A DNA stretch of 33,772 bases from positions 1 to 33,772 of the forward strand of contig PBOJ01000046.1 of NCBI GenBank assembly GCA_002724315.1, given 5' to 3'. How positions within the stretch are numbered: the first letter of the stretch is position 1; each line of letters starts with the position of its first letter. Shown here in pieces: positions 1-10,300 of this stretch. Below the pieces are notes generated by a model. That model was not told the origin of the DNA, ran no database searches, and saw only the letters and a program-made list of their open reading frames with translations. The position numbers and the translations under genes are program-made. The stretch comes from Planctomycetaceae bacterium. GTDB taxonomy: Bacteria; Planctomycetota; Planctomycetia; Planctomycetales; Planctomycetaceae.

Positions 1-2719
1 CGAGCCAGTGTCCGGAAGCTTCGGTGGAATTGGTCAACAGGACGGCAGGGACATCGACGGCAGTGATCACCACATCGGGTCGGCCGTCCCGGTTCCAGTC
101 CAGCCGTGCGAGCCCGCGACCAAGATACCGTTCCGCAAAATGCGGGCCCAGGTCCTCGGCCGCGCCGAGATCAAATCGGCCATCCCCGCGATTCCGGTAG
201 TACTGTGGGGCCATTCGGTAGGGGCGACCAGCCCGCGTGTAATCGTCGACGTGACCGTTGGTGACAACCAGGTCGAGGTCTCCGTCCAGGTCGGCATCGA
301 GAAACTGGGTGCCGAACCCCAGGGTGTTGTGACTGCTGGCAGCCAGCCCCGCCTGGTGCGTCGTGTCGTTGAAACGTCCCTGCCCCAGTCCGCCGTAGAA
401 CGTGTTGGTTTCGTCGAGAAAGTTGGTGACGAACAGGTCGAGCCGCCCGTCACCGTCGGCATCACCGGCTGCGATGCCCATGGACCCCTCAGCCCGACCA
501 TTGCCGTTGAGCCCGGCCCCGGCCACCAGCCCGTTCTCGTGAAGCGACATCGCCCCGGCCCGAGAATCGGACCCGTGGCGGTAAAGGAAATTCGCCCGCG
601 TGTCGTTGGCCACGAAGACACCCAGGCGGCCGGAATCCTCGTCGAAGCCGGCCACCACCAGGCCCAACCCCTTTCCACCGACGCCGTCGACACCGGCCGA
701 ACCGGTCACGTCAGCGAACGTGCCATCACCCTGACCCCGGTACAACCGGTCGGCCGCGGCCGGAAACTGGAACGGCTGACACATCCGGGACCGGCCACTG
801 AAGCTGCGACACATGCGGGTGAAGACGTCGGATCCGGAGAGATAATTGACCACGTAGAGGTCGGCCACACCGTCTCCGTCGATGTCGGCGATGGCACTGC
901 TGGTCGTCCACCGGTCACCGGTCACGCCGGAGGCTCCCGTCGTGTCGACAAACGTCCCGTCCCCGTTGTTGTGGTACAGCCGGTTCTTGCCGATGTTGCC
1001 CACGTGCAGATCCGGCCAGCCGTCGCCGTCAAAATCCCCGACGGTCACGCCCTGTCCGAACCCGGTCGACGACAACCCCGCCGCCTGGGTGACGTCCTCG
1101 AACCGTCCGTCTCCCAGGTTGCGGAACAGCCGATCGGTGTGAACGGTCGACGCCAGGTCCACCGGCCAGGCCGACCCCTGGGTGAAATACAGGTCGGGCC
1201 AGCCATCTCGGTCGAAGTCCAGCACCGCCACTCCACCGCCGGTGAACTCGAACATCTGTTGGCCCGGCCGATCCGGATCACCACCGTTGACGTATTTCAT
1301 CTCCACTCCGGCCGCTGATGCGTCATTGCGAAATCTCGGCCAGCCGTCCTGGTCGTCCTGTGTCCGGCCGTTCCCGGCCAGCGAACCCGCCGGCCATTTG
1401 CCCGTCGACCACTCGGCCAGGTCGACCCCGTTGGCCGGGTTTCGTGCCGGCTGGACCATTCGCGGGGGATCGCGAGGCACCTCCTCGGCCAGTTCCCGCT
1501 GCAGGTCGGTCGCCCATGTGGGGGGATTGGCCTGCCTCGCAATCACCCGGGTCCATCCCCAGGCCTCCCACAACCGTCCCATTCGTCGCAACAACTCGAC
1601 CTTGCTTCGGACGATCGTGGGCGAGACGGTCGCTCCCCTGTCGGCCGCACGGTCATTGATCGCTTTCAGTTCCTGCAGTTGCCGGGTCCGCACTCGGAAC
1701 GGTTCGGCCGCCTGTGTCCCTTTCAGGCCCTGCAACAACTCGGCCAGTCGATAGTTGGCCGCCCGGTGATCCGGATCGATCCGCAACACTTCCCAGAAAC
1801 ACCTTGCCGCCGACGTCGCCGCGCCAAAACGTTGCTGATACTCGCCGCGGATCATCCACACCTCGGGATCGGTTTCCGCCCCGTCGGACAAGCCACGCTG
1901 CCACGTCAGCAAGTCCTGGAAACGGTCGGTTTCCAGCAGCCCACGACCCATCACGGCCCCGGCAACCACCGGGAAACGGTGCTGGGCCATCACAAGGCTG
2001 GACAACTCGACCGCCTGATCAAAACGGTGCGTCCTCAGAGACTCCGTGGCCACTCCCATCAGTGCCACCGGATCCTCGGGGACCCGTTTTCGGCACGCGG
2101 TCATCAGGTCGGTCTCGTACCGTGTCCCACCGCCGGCATCGAGCATGTTCAATTCGTCGGCAGTCACGTCACCCGCCTCGATCCGCTTCCGGATCCACCG
2201 CACCGCCTCGCGACGGCGGCCGCTGATCGCCAACAGCACCGACAGTCCACGGCCCGCCGATGCGTGATCGGAATCAATGATCAGCGCCGCCCGGAACTGA
2301 CGCTCGGCGTCCTCGGCCCGGTGCAACCTGTACAGCAACAACTCGGCGGCGGCGGCACGGCTGTCGGCAACCCGGGAGACGGGAGATCCGCTGTCGGGAT
2401 TGCGATCGTACAACCGCACAGCGTCCTCGAAGGCACCTCTCTGACCGGCCGCCTGTCCGGCCAGCCACCAGGCGTCGGCCCGTTCCGGGGCCCGTCGGGC
2501 CGCCGAGGTGGCCAGACGTTGCGCGTCCCGGAACTCCTTCCACCTCATCGCCGCCTCGGCCGACTCGAGCAACTCGTCGACATTCGGTCGCGACAGCCAC
2601 CAGGACCTCAGTCCACCGACAACCAGCCCCACCAGGACCAGGACCAACAACGCCGTCCGCACGACGGAACGCCGGCTCGATGACGGCGGCGGCCCTGGAT
2701 GCTCGGTCGCTGGTTCCAT
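1..2719 (-). CDS. TPR + FG-GAP/VCBS repeat protein, probable ASPIC/UnbV C-terminus beyond window (partial)
   Basis: The frame is open from the ATG at 2719 down to the left edge, giving 906 codons with no stop. The C-terminus is missing. Residues about 20-38 form a single membrane segment after a Pro/Ser/Arg-rich cytoplasmic start. Residues about 45-400 are rich in Ala and Leu helices spaced like TPRs. From about residue 480 there are repeated FG-GAP/VCBS blades with DxDxDG-type calcium loops (DFDRDGWPDLYF, DFDGDGWPDL, DIDGDGVADLY, DADGDGRLDLF, DADLDGDLDLV). In the paralogue at 22202-25243 these blades are followed by an ASPIC/UnbV domain, so one is expected just outside the window. The start overlaps the stop of the upstream SCO-fusion gene (TAATG), which implies translational coupling. 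The product is probably membrane-anchored with its propeller outside the cytoplasm. Its molecular function is unknown. Confidence 0.9.
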   Translation of the reverse strand, partial: MEPATEHPGPPPSSSRRSVVRTALLVLVLVGLVVGGLRSWWLSRPNVDELLESAEAAMRWKEFRDAQRLATSAARRAPERADAWWLAGQAAGQRGAFEDAVRLYDRNPDSGSPVSRVADSRAAAAELLLYRLHRAEDAERQFRAALIIDSDHASAGRGLSVLLAISGRRREAVRWIRKRIEAGDVTADELNMLDAGGGTRYETDLMTACRKRVPEDPVALMGVATESLRTHRFDQAVELSSLVMAQHRFPVVAGAVMGRGLLETDRFQDLLTWQRGLSDGAETDPEVWMIRGEYQQRFGAATSAARCFWEVLRIDPDHRAANYRLAELLQGLKGTQAAEPFRVRTRQLQELKAINDRAADRGATVSPTIVRSKVELLRRMGRLWEAWGWTRVIARQANPPTWATDLQRELAEEVPRDPPRMVQPARNPANGVDLAEWSTGKWPAGSLAGNGRTQDDQDGWPRFRNDASAAGVEMKYVNGGDPDRPGQQMFEFTGGGVAVLDFDRDGWPDLYFTQGSAWPVDLASTVHTDRLFRNLGDGRFEDVTQAAGLSSTGFGQGVTVGDFDGDGWPDLHVGNIGKNRLYHNNGDGTFVDTTGASGVTGDRWTTSSAIADIDGDGVADLYVVNYLSGSDVFTRMCRSFSGRSRMCQPFQFPAAADRLYRGQGDGTFADVTGSAGVDGVGGKGLGLVVAGFDEDSGRLGVFVANDTRANFLYRHGSDSRAGAMSLHENGLVAGAGLNGNGRAEGSMGIAAGDADGDGRLDLFVTNFLDETNTFYGGLGQGRFNDTTHQAGLAASSHNTLGFGTQFLDADLDGDLDLVVTNGHVDDYTRAGRPYRMAPQYYRNRGDGRFDLGAAEDLGPHFAERYLGRGLARLDWNRDGRPDVVITAVDVPAVLLTNSTEASGHWL

Positions 2720-5322
2720 TACCGGCTGTCCCCGGACTCCTCGATCTCCAACAGTTCCCCGGCGTCAATCGGACCGGGCACCACCTGGGTCTTCCCCGTC
2801 GGCCACTTCACCTCGACCTTGTCGACCGTCGCGGCCGCACCCAGTCCGAAGTAAAGCGGCATGCGACTCTGGGACAGGTACCCGCTTTGGCCGTCGTTGA
2901 CCTGGACATACGCCTTGCCGCCAGCGTGCACGGTCACGCGGGCTCCCAGCCCGTCACGGTTGGAATCCACACCGACCAACCGAACCCGTATCTGCCGCAC
3001 CGTGGTTCGCTTGGACAGGTCACTGATCAACACCAGCGGCTCGGTATTGAAGTCGTTGGTGACGATGTCCAGGTCTCCGTCACCGTCGAGGTCGAAAATC
3101 ACGCTCGAGCGACTCCCCAGTGCCCCGTACATCGTGAACGTCCCCGAGCGGCCTTCGCAGAACTCGTGGTCGGAGTCGCGGCCATCGGCATCCAACTGGT
3201 GCCAGGGCACCGCCGTCCGACCGTCACGCCGCGGCTCGACACCCAGCACGAACTCGCTGAGAACGAACCGACTGCCACCGTCGTTGAGCAACACGTGATT
3301 GGGGTGATACCGCCAGGGAAAGTTCATGCTCGAGGTGACAAACACGTCCTGAAAGCCGTCGGCGTTGAGATCACCGACGGAGATCCCCCACGGCCAGTAG
3401 GTCTCTGCCCCGATCCGATCCGACACCTCTTCGAATGCATCGGGACCGGTGCGACGGAAAAAACTGTTGCCGAACAGGCTGGCGTCACCGGTCTTGAGAA
3501 TGCTGTCGGCAAACGGTCGGGGTGACTTTTTCTGTTCCTCGTCCACCGACGGATTGTCCCGCAGAAAATCGACCTGGTCACCGCCCATGTCGGAGTGCAT
3601 ATCGGTGATGTAGATGTCGAGCCGCCCGTCATTGTCGAAATCGAAGACCTTGATGCCCATCGCGCCCCATGAGGTCCTGGGAAACAGTTCACGGCTCCGC
3701 TTCCGGAACGTCTTCCCCTCGACGTTCTCGTAGTACTCGTCGTTGCCCTGCATGTTGAGAACGTAGAGATCCGTCCAGCCGTCGTCGTTGGCATCGATCG
3801 GACTGGCCGCTCCCGTCCAGCTCTCGTCAATCAACCCGGTCGCTTCGGTCACGTCAACGAACCGCCCGCCCCCCTGGTTGCGGAACAACCGGCTCCGCTC
3901 GGTCCGGGCTGTGTGCAGGTGACCGGCAAACGCATCGGTCATTCCGTTGTAGAAACGAAACGCCTTTCCGTCCCTGGCCTCCTCGCGATCCGAATCGGTC
4001 TGGTCGCCCTGGACATCCCGCAACGTCTCGTGCGTGTACTGGCCGACGTTGCACAGGAACAGGTCGAGCAACCCGTCGCGGTCGTAGTCGAAGAACACGG
4101 CCGAGGAACTGTGGCCCTTGTGTGCCAAACCCGAACCGTTGGAGATGTCGGTGAATTTCGCCCGTCCGTCGTTGAGGAACAACTTGTTGCCCGTGCGGAC
4201 ATTGGTCACGTACAGGTCGGCGTCCCCGTCGTTGTCGATGTCGGCAAACGACGCGGTCACTCCGGTCGGCCCCTCCACCGCCACGCCGGCCGATTCGGTG
4301 ATGTCTTCGAATCGGCCTTCACCGCTGTTGCGGTAGAGCCGGTTGCTGCCGACCTGGTTGGAGAAGAAGAGATCCAGCCTCCCGTCTCCGTCGACGTCCG
4401 CAACCGCCAGGCCGTTGCCATGATCGTAATGCACCGCCTTGTAGGTCCGTCCGGCATCATCGACCACCCGGTGCCGGAAACCGATCCCGCTCTCCGGCTG
4501 CCGGTCGGTGAAACGAAAGTCGTGGAAGGCCTTCCACTGTTTCGAGGCGGAAATCTGTGTCTCGGCCCGCTTGTCGAGCCAGTCGGGCGCGACGATCTGC
4601 GGGGGAATGGCCACCCGCTCGTTGAGCACCTGCTCGATCGCCTTCATCAGCTTGCGGCCTCCCTCCTCCTTCATCCCGTTGAAGACGCCTCTCAAATGTC
4701 CGCGATGGTCAACCAGGGCCACCTTCACGGTGTGCACGATGGGCTGGTCCTTGCCCACTTCGGCCACCGGCAGCTTGAACCCATCGGTGATCAGCGAAAA
4801 GATCTCGGATTTCTTCCCGGTCAGGAAACTCCAGTTTTCCAGCTCCGCCCCATAGTTGTCGGCGTAACGCGACAAAACTTCGGGCGTGTCGTTCTCCGGG
4901 TCGACCGACAAGCTGACAATCTGCAGATGGTCCCAGAGGAAATGCTTGGGGCCGCCCCGCTCTCCGGAACTGTGCTGGTGTTCGATCTTCCTGGCCAGCT
5001 GCTTCTGGAATTCCACCATCCGCCGAGTCTGCTCGGGGCAGGTCAACTGGCAGCGGGTGAAGATGAAGTTGACCAGGTACGGCCGCCTGGCCAGTTCGCG
5101 ACTGCCAAATGCGTTGCCGGTACTGTCGGCCAGCCGGAACTCCGGCAGGGGCAGGTCCAGCGGCAACAGCTTCGGGGCTTCCCGGGCACTCTTGACCCCG
5201 TCCCCCTTTTCTCCGGATTGGTCGGAAGGGCGTGGGTCCGGAGGATCCTCGTAACAACCGCCGGTGACCCACAACAAAACGATCGCCAGGACCATCGAAC
5301 CGCTGCGCCACGCAAATCTCAT
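2719..5322 (-). CDS. SCO1/SenC-domain lipoprotein fused to FG-GAP repeats and ASPIC/UnbV domain
   Basis: The product is 867 aa. The N-terminus is a lipoprotein-type signal (hydrophobic 10-20, Cys23 after VTGG). Residues about 55-235 match SCO1/SenC thioredoxin-fold proteins: the copper-binding CxxxC is C91-QLT-C95 and the conserved distal His is H197 in IVHTVKVALVD. All three canonical copper ligands are therefore present. SCO proteins deliver copper to, or reduce, the CuA site of cytochrome c oxidase subunit II. From about residue 280 there are FG-GAP/VCBS blades (DVDGDGRLDLF, DIDNDGDADLY, DYDRDGLLDLF, DFDNDGRLDIY, DLDGDGDLDIV). Residues about 780-860 are an ASPIC/UnbV domain (GARVTVHAGG, then FGLG, then WPTGKTQ). 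The gene follows the beta-helix gene by 95 nt and is coupled to the next gene by a TAATG overlap. The fusion is notable because a gene for a CuA-like protein lies upstream in the same direction. Confidence 0.92.
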   Translation of the reverse strand: MRFAWRSGSMVLAIVLLWVTGGCYEDPPDPRPSDQSGEKGDGVKSAREAPKLLPLDLPLPEFRLADSTGNAFGSRELARRPYLVNFIFTRCQLTCPEQTRRMVEFQKQLARKIEHQHSSGERGGPKHFLWDHLQIVSLSVDPENDTPEVLSRYADNYGAELENWSFLTGKKSEIFSLITDGFKLPVAEVGKDQPIVHTVKVALVDHRGHLRGVFNGMKEEGGRKLMKAIEQVLNERVAIPPQIVAPDWLDKRAETQISASKQWKAFHDFRFTDRQPESGIGFRHRVVDDAGRTYKAVHYDHGNGLAVADVDGDGRLDLFFSNQVGSNRLYRNSGEGRFEDITESAGVAVEGPTGVTASFADIDNDGDADLYVTNVRTGNKLFLNDGRAKFTDISNGSGLAHKGHSSSAVFFDYDRDGLLDLFLCNVGQYTHETLRDVQGDQTDSDREEARDGKAFRFYNGMTDAFAGHLHTARTERSRLFRNQGGGRFVDVTEATGLIDESWTGAASPIDANDDGWTDLYVLNMQGNDEYYENVEGKTFRKRSRELFPRTSWGAMGIKVFDFDNDGRLDIYITDMHSDMGGDQVDFLRDNPSVDEEQKKSPRPFADSILKTGDASLFGNSFFRRTGPDAFEEVSDRIGAETYWPWGISVGDLNADGFQDVFVTSSMNFPWRYHPNHVLLNDGGSRFVLSEFVLGVEPRRDGRTAVPWHQLDADGRDSDHEFCEGRSGTFTMYGALGSRSSVIFDLDGDGDLDIVTNDFNTEPLVLISDLSKRTTVRQIRVRLVGVDSNRDGLGARVTVHAGGKAYVQVNDGQSGYLSQSRMPLYFGLGAAATVDKVEVKWPTGKTQVVPGPIDAGELLEIEESGDSR

Positions 5323-5417
5323 GGTGTGGGTTCTCAGACTAGGAAGACCGTGTTCCGGTCGGAAACCGCTTCAGCGTGTCTCCGACCCGTCGACTTGAAT
5401 CGCTGGGCCGTGTGCTG

Positions 5418-6641
5418 TCAATGTTCTCTCGAGGAGCTTGCAAGGGGTTTCTTCACAGGCCGGTATCCCACCCCCTGATAAGCCGGACAACGCGGCAGAA
5501 ACGATTCATCGAAGTCGGGATCGGGTGCATCAAGCGTGTTCGTCTCGGCGTCTATCGTTCCCCTCAGATCCGCAATCGCCCCACCGATCAGGCAACCCTT
5601 GACGTTCTTGCCATCAACGATATCCAGTTCGTATCGGCCCTCCGGCGAGATTCCGCCATCGAGGGTGTTCTGCCAGAAGATCGACCGGGAGTAGTGATTG
5701 GCGGCGGCCTTGTCGTCGACCCCGTTCCAGTTTCCCGTCCAGGTACAACCGGTTGCCCGGATCCGGGAACCGGGAAAGACCGTCAGGGCTCCCGAGCCGT
5801 GGCGAGCGTTGTACGGTTTGCCGGGCGGGCTGACCGTATCGGGTCCGGTGTTGGCCACGTTCCCGGTGAACAGGCAGTTGGTGATCTCGGCCCGGCTGCC
5901 CGGAAGCAGGTCGATCGCCGACCCGGTGACCTGGCAACGGTTTCCCCGAAAAATCGAATCGCTGATCCGAACGGCGTCCTGCTGAAAACCGAGGTGCTGG
6001 ATCGAAACTCCTCCCCCGCAGGGACTGGCCACATTGGCGGTCACCTCAACCTGCTCGATCCGCGGGTAGCTTCGGCCGAAGATCTTCATCCCTCCGCCGT
6101 CGCAGTAGAAGAACAACAGGTTCTGCTTGCCCAGTTCGGGACGATTCGGCTCAATCGGTCCTGGTTCGTCGGACCGGGTGTCGAAGCGGTTGGCACCGGT
6201 GATGGTGAACCCGCGGAAGACCGTCCTGGCAGAAATTCCGTCGCCGAAGTAAACGACGTGGTTGACCACCGCGGGAAAACTCGCGGTATCGCGATCGGCG
6301 ATGTCGGAGTTGGCTGCGGTCAACACGACCGGCCCGTCCGCCTCCAGCGTGATGCCATCGTGCCGACGGTTGAGCCAGACCAGGGCCTGCCCGGGCCGTT
6401 CGGGACGGTAGGTCCCCTCGTGAACAACCACCCTTCGCCGGCCGTCGGTCGCCGACGACGCCCTGTCGAGAGCTGCCTGGATCGATTGGCCCGGATGCAC
6501 GTGCCAGGCGTCGTCCCCGTCCCCCTCGACCGGCGCGTTGTCGCCACCACCCCGGCATCCGGCCCCCCACAAACCCAGGCACGAGGCCCCGAGGGCCAGG
6601 GCCGTCCGTCGCTGGATCAGTCGTCTCGGTTCGGAGGTCAT
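5418..6641 (-). CDS. Right-handed parallel beta-helix (pectate-lyase-like) lipoprotein
   Basis: The product is 407 aa. The N-terminus has two Arg pairs followed by a hydrophobic stretch and GAGC (Cys29), which suggests an exported lipoprotein, possibly using the Tat route. The opening motif HVHPGQSIQAALDRA, followed by VVVHEGTYRP, is the usual start of DUF1565/NosD-like right-handed beta-helix proteins. Successive short strands with Asn and Gly turns follow (FRGFTITGANRF, ITNCLFTGNVANTG, IRATGCTWTGNWNG), each probably one helix rung. Such folds bind or cleave polysaccharides, but I see no diagnostic catalytic residues. The ATG overlaps the TGA of the upstream CuA-like gene by four bases (ATGA), so the two are probably co-translated. 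A hydrolytic activity would be a guess. Confidence 0.88.
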   Translation of the reverse strand: MTSEPRRLIQRRTALALGASCLGLWGAGCRGGGDNAPVEGDGDDAWHVHPGQSIQAALDRASSATDGRRRVVVHEGTYRPERPGQALVWLNRRHDGITLEADGPVVLTAANSDIADRDTASFPAVVNHVVYFGDGISARTVFRGFTITGANRFDTRSDEPGPIEPNRPELGKQNLLFFYCDGGGMKIFGRSYPRIEQVEVTANVASPCGGGVSIQHLGFQQDAVRISDSIFRGNRCQVTGSAIDLLPGSRAEITNCLFTGNVANTGPDTVSPPGKPYNARHGSGALTVFPGSRIRATGCTWTGNWNGVDDKAAANHYSRSIFWQNTLDGGISPEGRYELDIVDGKNVKGCLIGGAIADLRGTIDAETNTLDAPDPDFDESFLPRCPAYQGVGYRPVKKPLASSSREH

Positions 6642-7132
6642 TTGGCCAGTGTCGCCAACCAGTCCTGGAATGCCGAATCGTCTTCGATCTTCAGCCGGCC
6701 CATTTCCTCGTCATGAGAGAACCGGACGGCACACATCGGGTCCGAAAGCAGCTGGTAACTGCCCGCACGGGCGGCATCGACTCGCAGGATGTGCACCAGT
6801 TCGGGAACTGCGATCTCCTCGAGTTGCAGTTCCGGCAACGACAGCGTGTAGATGTAGTCGGTGCTGGTCAGCTTCAGGTCCACCGTGCGGCCACGGGGCA
6901 GGTGCAGATGCCGCAGGCTGACCAGGTCGTCGTCGGTACCGAAGCGACCGTCTCTGCCGGGATACCGAAAGCTCCACTCGAACCGGCTGCCGGTCACCTC
7001 CACCGGGCAGACACCGCTCGGCTCCGTCTCGGGCCACGCCAGCGGAAGCCGACCCCCGCAACCACCAACAATCACCACCGCTGCCAGCAGTGACGCGATC
7101 CGAACAGCCCTGGCCCCGCGGTGACAACCCAT
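6638..7132 (-). CDS. Cytochrome c oxidase subunit II-like cupredoxin lipoprotein with degenerate CuA site
   Basis: The frame extends back to 7246, but I place the start at 7132 because it gives a clean lipoprotein signal (hydrophobic residues 11-24, Cys25). The product is 164 aa. Residues about 43-150 follow the COX2 cupredoxin pattern: VTGSRFEWSFRYPG, then LHLPRGRTVDLKLTSTDYIY, then LPELQLEEIAVPEL, and the terminal metal loop SDPMCAVRFSHDEEM. Compared with canonical CuA ligands, the first His (DVIHS) is Tyr95 and the first Cys of CxExC is Ser130. Cys134, His140 and Met144 are retained, with the C-to-H spacing lengthened by two. A binuclear CuA centre therefore looks unlikely; a mononuclear copper site or no metal is possible. 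There is no N-terminal hairpin of two membrane helices as in true subunit II. The gene lies in the same cluster as a SCO-domain protein. Confidence 0.75.
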   Translation of the reverse strand: MGCHRGARAVRIASLLAAVVIVGGCGGRLPLAWPETEPSGVCPVEVTGSRFEWSFRYPGRDGRFGTDDDLVSLRHLHLPRGRTVDLKLTSTDYIYTLSLPELQLEEIAVPELVHILRVDAARAGSYQLLSDPMCAVRFSHDEEMGRLKIEDDSAFQDWLATLAK

Positions 7133-7218
7133 GACTCCGATGATAGGACACCGCTTCGGCCGCTGACCAGAGGCCGGTGGTCTCTGAGGACCCGCCCCAG
7201 CGACAGCGAACCACCTGT

Positions 7219-7247
7219 TTGACATGCTCGATCGGTGATCAGACAAT
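7219..7247 (+). promoter_or_regulatory. Sigma70-like promoter of the PQQ/methyltransferase/malectin gene
   Basis: A perfect -35 box TTGACA (7219-7224) is followed after 17 nt by GACAAT (7242-7247, five of six to TATAAT). The predicted transcript would start near 7254. This excludes the first start codon of the open frame at 7251 and supports the ATG at 7317. Confidence 0.65.
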
Positions 7248-7316
7248 CAGATGCGGCGGGGATCGTCGCCGATGACGCCCCGCAGGCACCATCGTTTCTC
7301 GAGAAGGACCGGTTCC

Positions 7317-10300
7317 ATGTCGACCATCACCGCCCGTTGCCTGCTGCTGTCATCCTGCCTGTCGCTGTTGCTGACGTCCTCCCTGACCGCTGCCGACTGG
7401 CCGACCTGGCGACACGATTCGGAGCGTTCGGGCGCCACCTCCGAGACCCTCCCGGCAACATTGCATCTCGCCTGGAGCCGTCAACTGGCCACGCCACAGC
7501 CGGCCTGGCCCGAGGATCCTCGGATCGGCTTTGACCTGGTCCCCGAACCGATCGTCGTGGGTCGCACCCTGTACCTCGCCTCGACCCGAACCGACAGTGT
7601 CACCGCCTACGACACCCGGACCGGCAAACGTAAGTGGCGGGCCTTTGCCGACGGCCCGGTGAGATTCGCTCCGCTGGTGGCTGACGGACGCGTCGTTTTC
7701 GGATCCGACGACGGCTGCGTTTACGCGGTCGAGGCTGCGACCGGCAAGCCCCTGTGGACCTACCGCGCTGCTCCGGCCATCCGCAAGGTGCTGGGCAACG
7801 ACCGCCTGATCTCGGTCTGGCCGGTCCGCGGCGGCCCGGTCCTCGATGGCAACGTCGTCCGCTTCACGGCGGGTGTCTGGCCGTTCGAGGGAGCCTTCCT
7901 GTGCGCCGTCGACGTGGCCACCGGTCAGCCGGCCGAGATCTACGGACCCGATGACTTCGATCCACAGCACGCCGTTCGCACGCTCAAGGATCTCACCCCC
8001 CAGGGCTACCTGGCGCTTTCGGCAAGAAAACTCTACATCCCCTGCGGTCGTGCCGTGGCCGCCTGCCTGGACCTCAAAACCAACCAGTTCGTCGCTCACA
8101 GCTACAGCACTTCCAACACGACCAACTACCACGTGGTTGCCCAGGGCCGCTGGCTGTTCCACGGCTCGATCGCCTACGACACGACCACCAAGACCACGCT
8201 GGGCACCCGCAATCACAAGCCGGTCACCACGCCGGCCAAGGCCTTCGTCGGAGAGGCCGGGGCGGTGGTGGCCTACGACCTCCAGAATCCCAAGAAGGTG
8301 ACCAGCAAGGACCGTCGAGGTCGTAACGTCACCACCACGGTGATGACCAAGTTGTGGACATTGGCCAACGCCAGCATTCAAAAGGTCCCCGCCGGAAATG
8401 CCTACAAGAAATTCCTGGCAGCCAATCCCCTGGCAATCGATCTCAAGGCCGGCAAGCGGCTCTACGGACACCAGGGTTCCCTGTTGTTCGCCGTCGATCT
8501 CCCTGTCGCCGGCAAAGCGGGACAGGTGACATGGAAGACAACCATCACCGGCACGCCCGGTTCGCAGATCGCCGCCGACGGACGTCTGTTCGTGACCACC
8601 GCCGAGGGTCGGCTGCTGTGCTTCTCGGCTGAGAAGGGACCCGGAGACGTGAGCGAATCGGTGGCAGACGCCAAGCCGACCGCCTCGCCCCGAGCCACCA
8701 GCATTCTCAAGACGGCCGGTTCCGACTCCGGCTTCGGACTGGTACTGGGCATCGGCGACGGATCACTGGTAGAAGCTCTCGCTCGGCAGAGCGACCTGCG
8801 GCTGATCTGTGTCGACCCGGATCCGGCCCGCGTCGGTGCCCTGCGTCGTCGCCTCGACCGTCTCGGGCTCTACGGGCATCGGGTCGCCGCCCTGGCCGCC
8901 AACCCGCTGACCTGCGGACTGCCCCCTTACATCGCCAACGTGATCACCAGCGAATCGCTCGAGTGGGTCGGAGGACCGGACAACGGTCCGAAACTGGCCC
9001 GACTGGTCTTCGGTTGCCTCCGCCCCTACGGCGGCACCGCGGCCCTGTCAATTCCCGGAGACGGTTCCGCGGCATTCCTCAAACAGGTGACCGGCATGAA
9101 ACTGCCCGGTGCCCGGACCAGCATGTCCGATGGACTGGCCGTGGTTCGTCGCGAGGGTGCCCTGCCGGGTGCCGCCGACTGGACACACGAGTACGGTGAC
9201 CCCTCCAATTCGCTGATGTCACAGGACCAGCTGGTCCGCGCTCCCCTGGGCGTGCTGTGGTTCGGCGGTCCCGCCTCCGACGGCAGCCTGTTCTACAACC
9301 GCCACTTCTGGGGTCCAAGCATGGCCGTGATCGACGGTCGCATGTTTTTGCAGGGTCCCGGCAAGCTGTCAGCCGTGGACGTCTACACCGGCCGCATCCT
9401 CTGGCAGACGCCCCTGGTCGATGACGAGAACTACCGGGCCGGCCGACGCGGCAACGACTTCGAGAAGTCGCTGGCCGGATTCCACTTCCTGGCTGTCCGC
9501 GACGGGATCTACCTGGTCCACAAGGGTCGCATCCTGAAAATCGATCCCGCCAGCGGGAAGCAACTGGCGATCTTCGCTCCGTCAAAGAAGGGCGACACCT
9601 GGGGCCGCATCCGCGTGCAGGGAGACCTGCTGATCGGCACCATCCATCGCGTGCAGGGAAAACGGGGCCGCGTACCCACCGAACTGCAGGTGCTCAACCG
9701 CCAGACCGGCAAGTTGATCTGGAAACACACCGCCGAGATGACCGTCCCGCTGGTGGCCGTCAGCAACGACACGCTTTACTGCCTCGATGGCGTCCTGGAA
9801 GGACTCTACAAGGACTGGGCTCGCCGGGGCCTGGTCCCCAAGTCCGATCCCATCCGCTATCTCAAGGCATTCGATCTGAAGACCGGCAAGCCGAAGTGGA
9901 AGTACACCACCGACCTGGTCGTGACCTGGATGAATTATTCGAAGGACCACGACGTGCTGATGGCCTCGAACAAAAAGGGAATGGTTGCCTACCGGGGCGG
10001 AGACGGAGAGGAACTGTGGAGAAAGTACAGTGAAGGGAAGGGATTCCTGGGCCATCCCGAGAGCTACTGGGACCGGGTGATCGTCTCGGGGAACCGCGTG
10101 ATCGACCAGCGGGGTCCCGGCAAGGCGTACAACATTCTGACCGGGGAACCGATCCTGCGACGCGATCCGATCACCGGAAAAGAGGTGCCCTGGGAGTTCA
10201 CCAAAAGCGGACACCACTGCAATTACGCGATCGCCAGTCCGCACCTGTTGACCTTCCGGGCCGCCTCGGCCGGGTTCACCGACGTCGAGACCGGCAACAC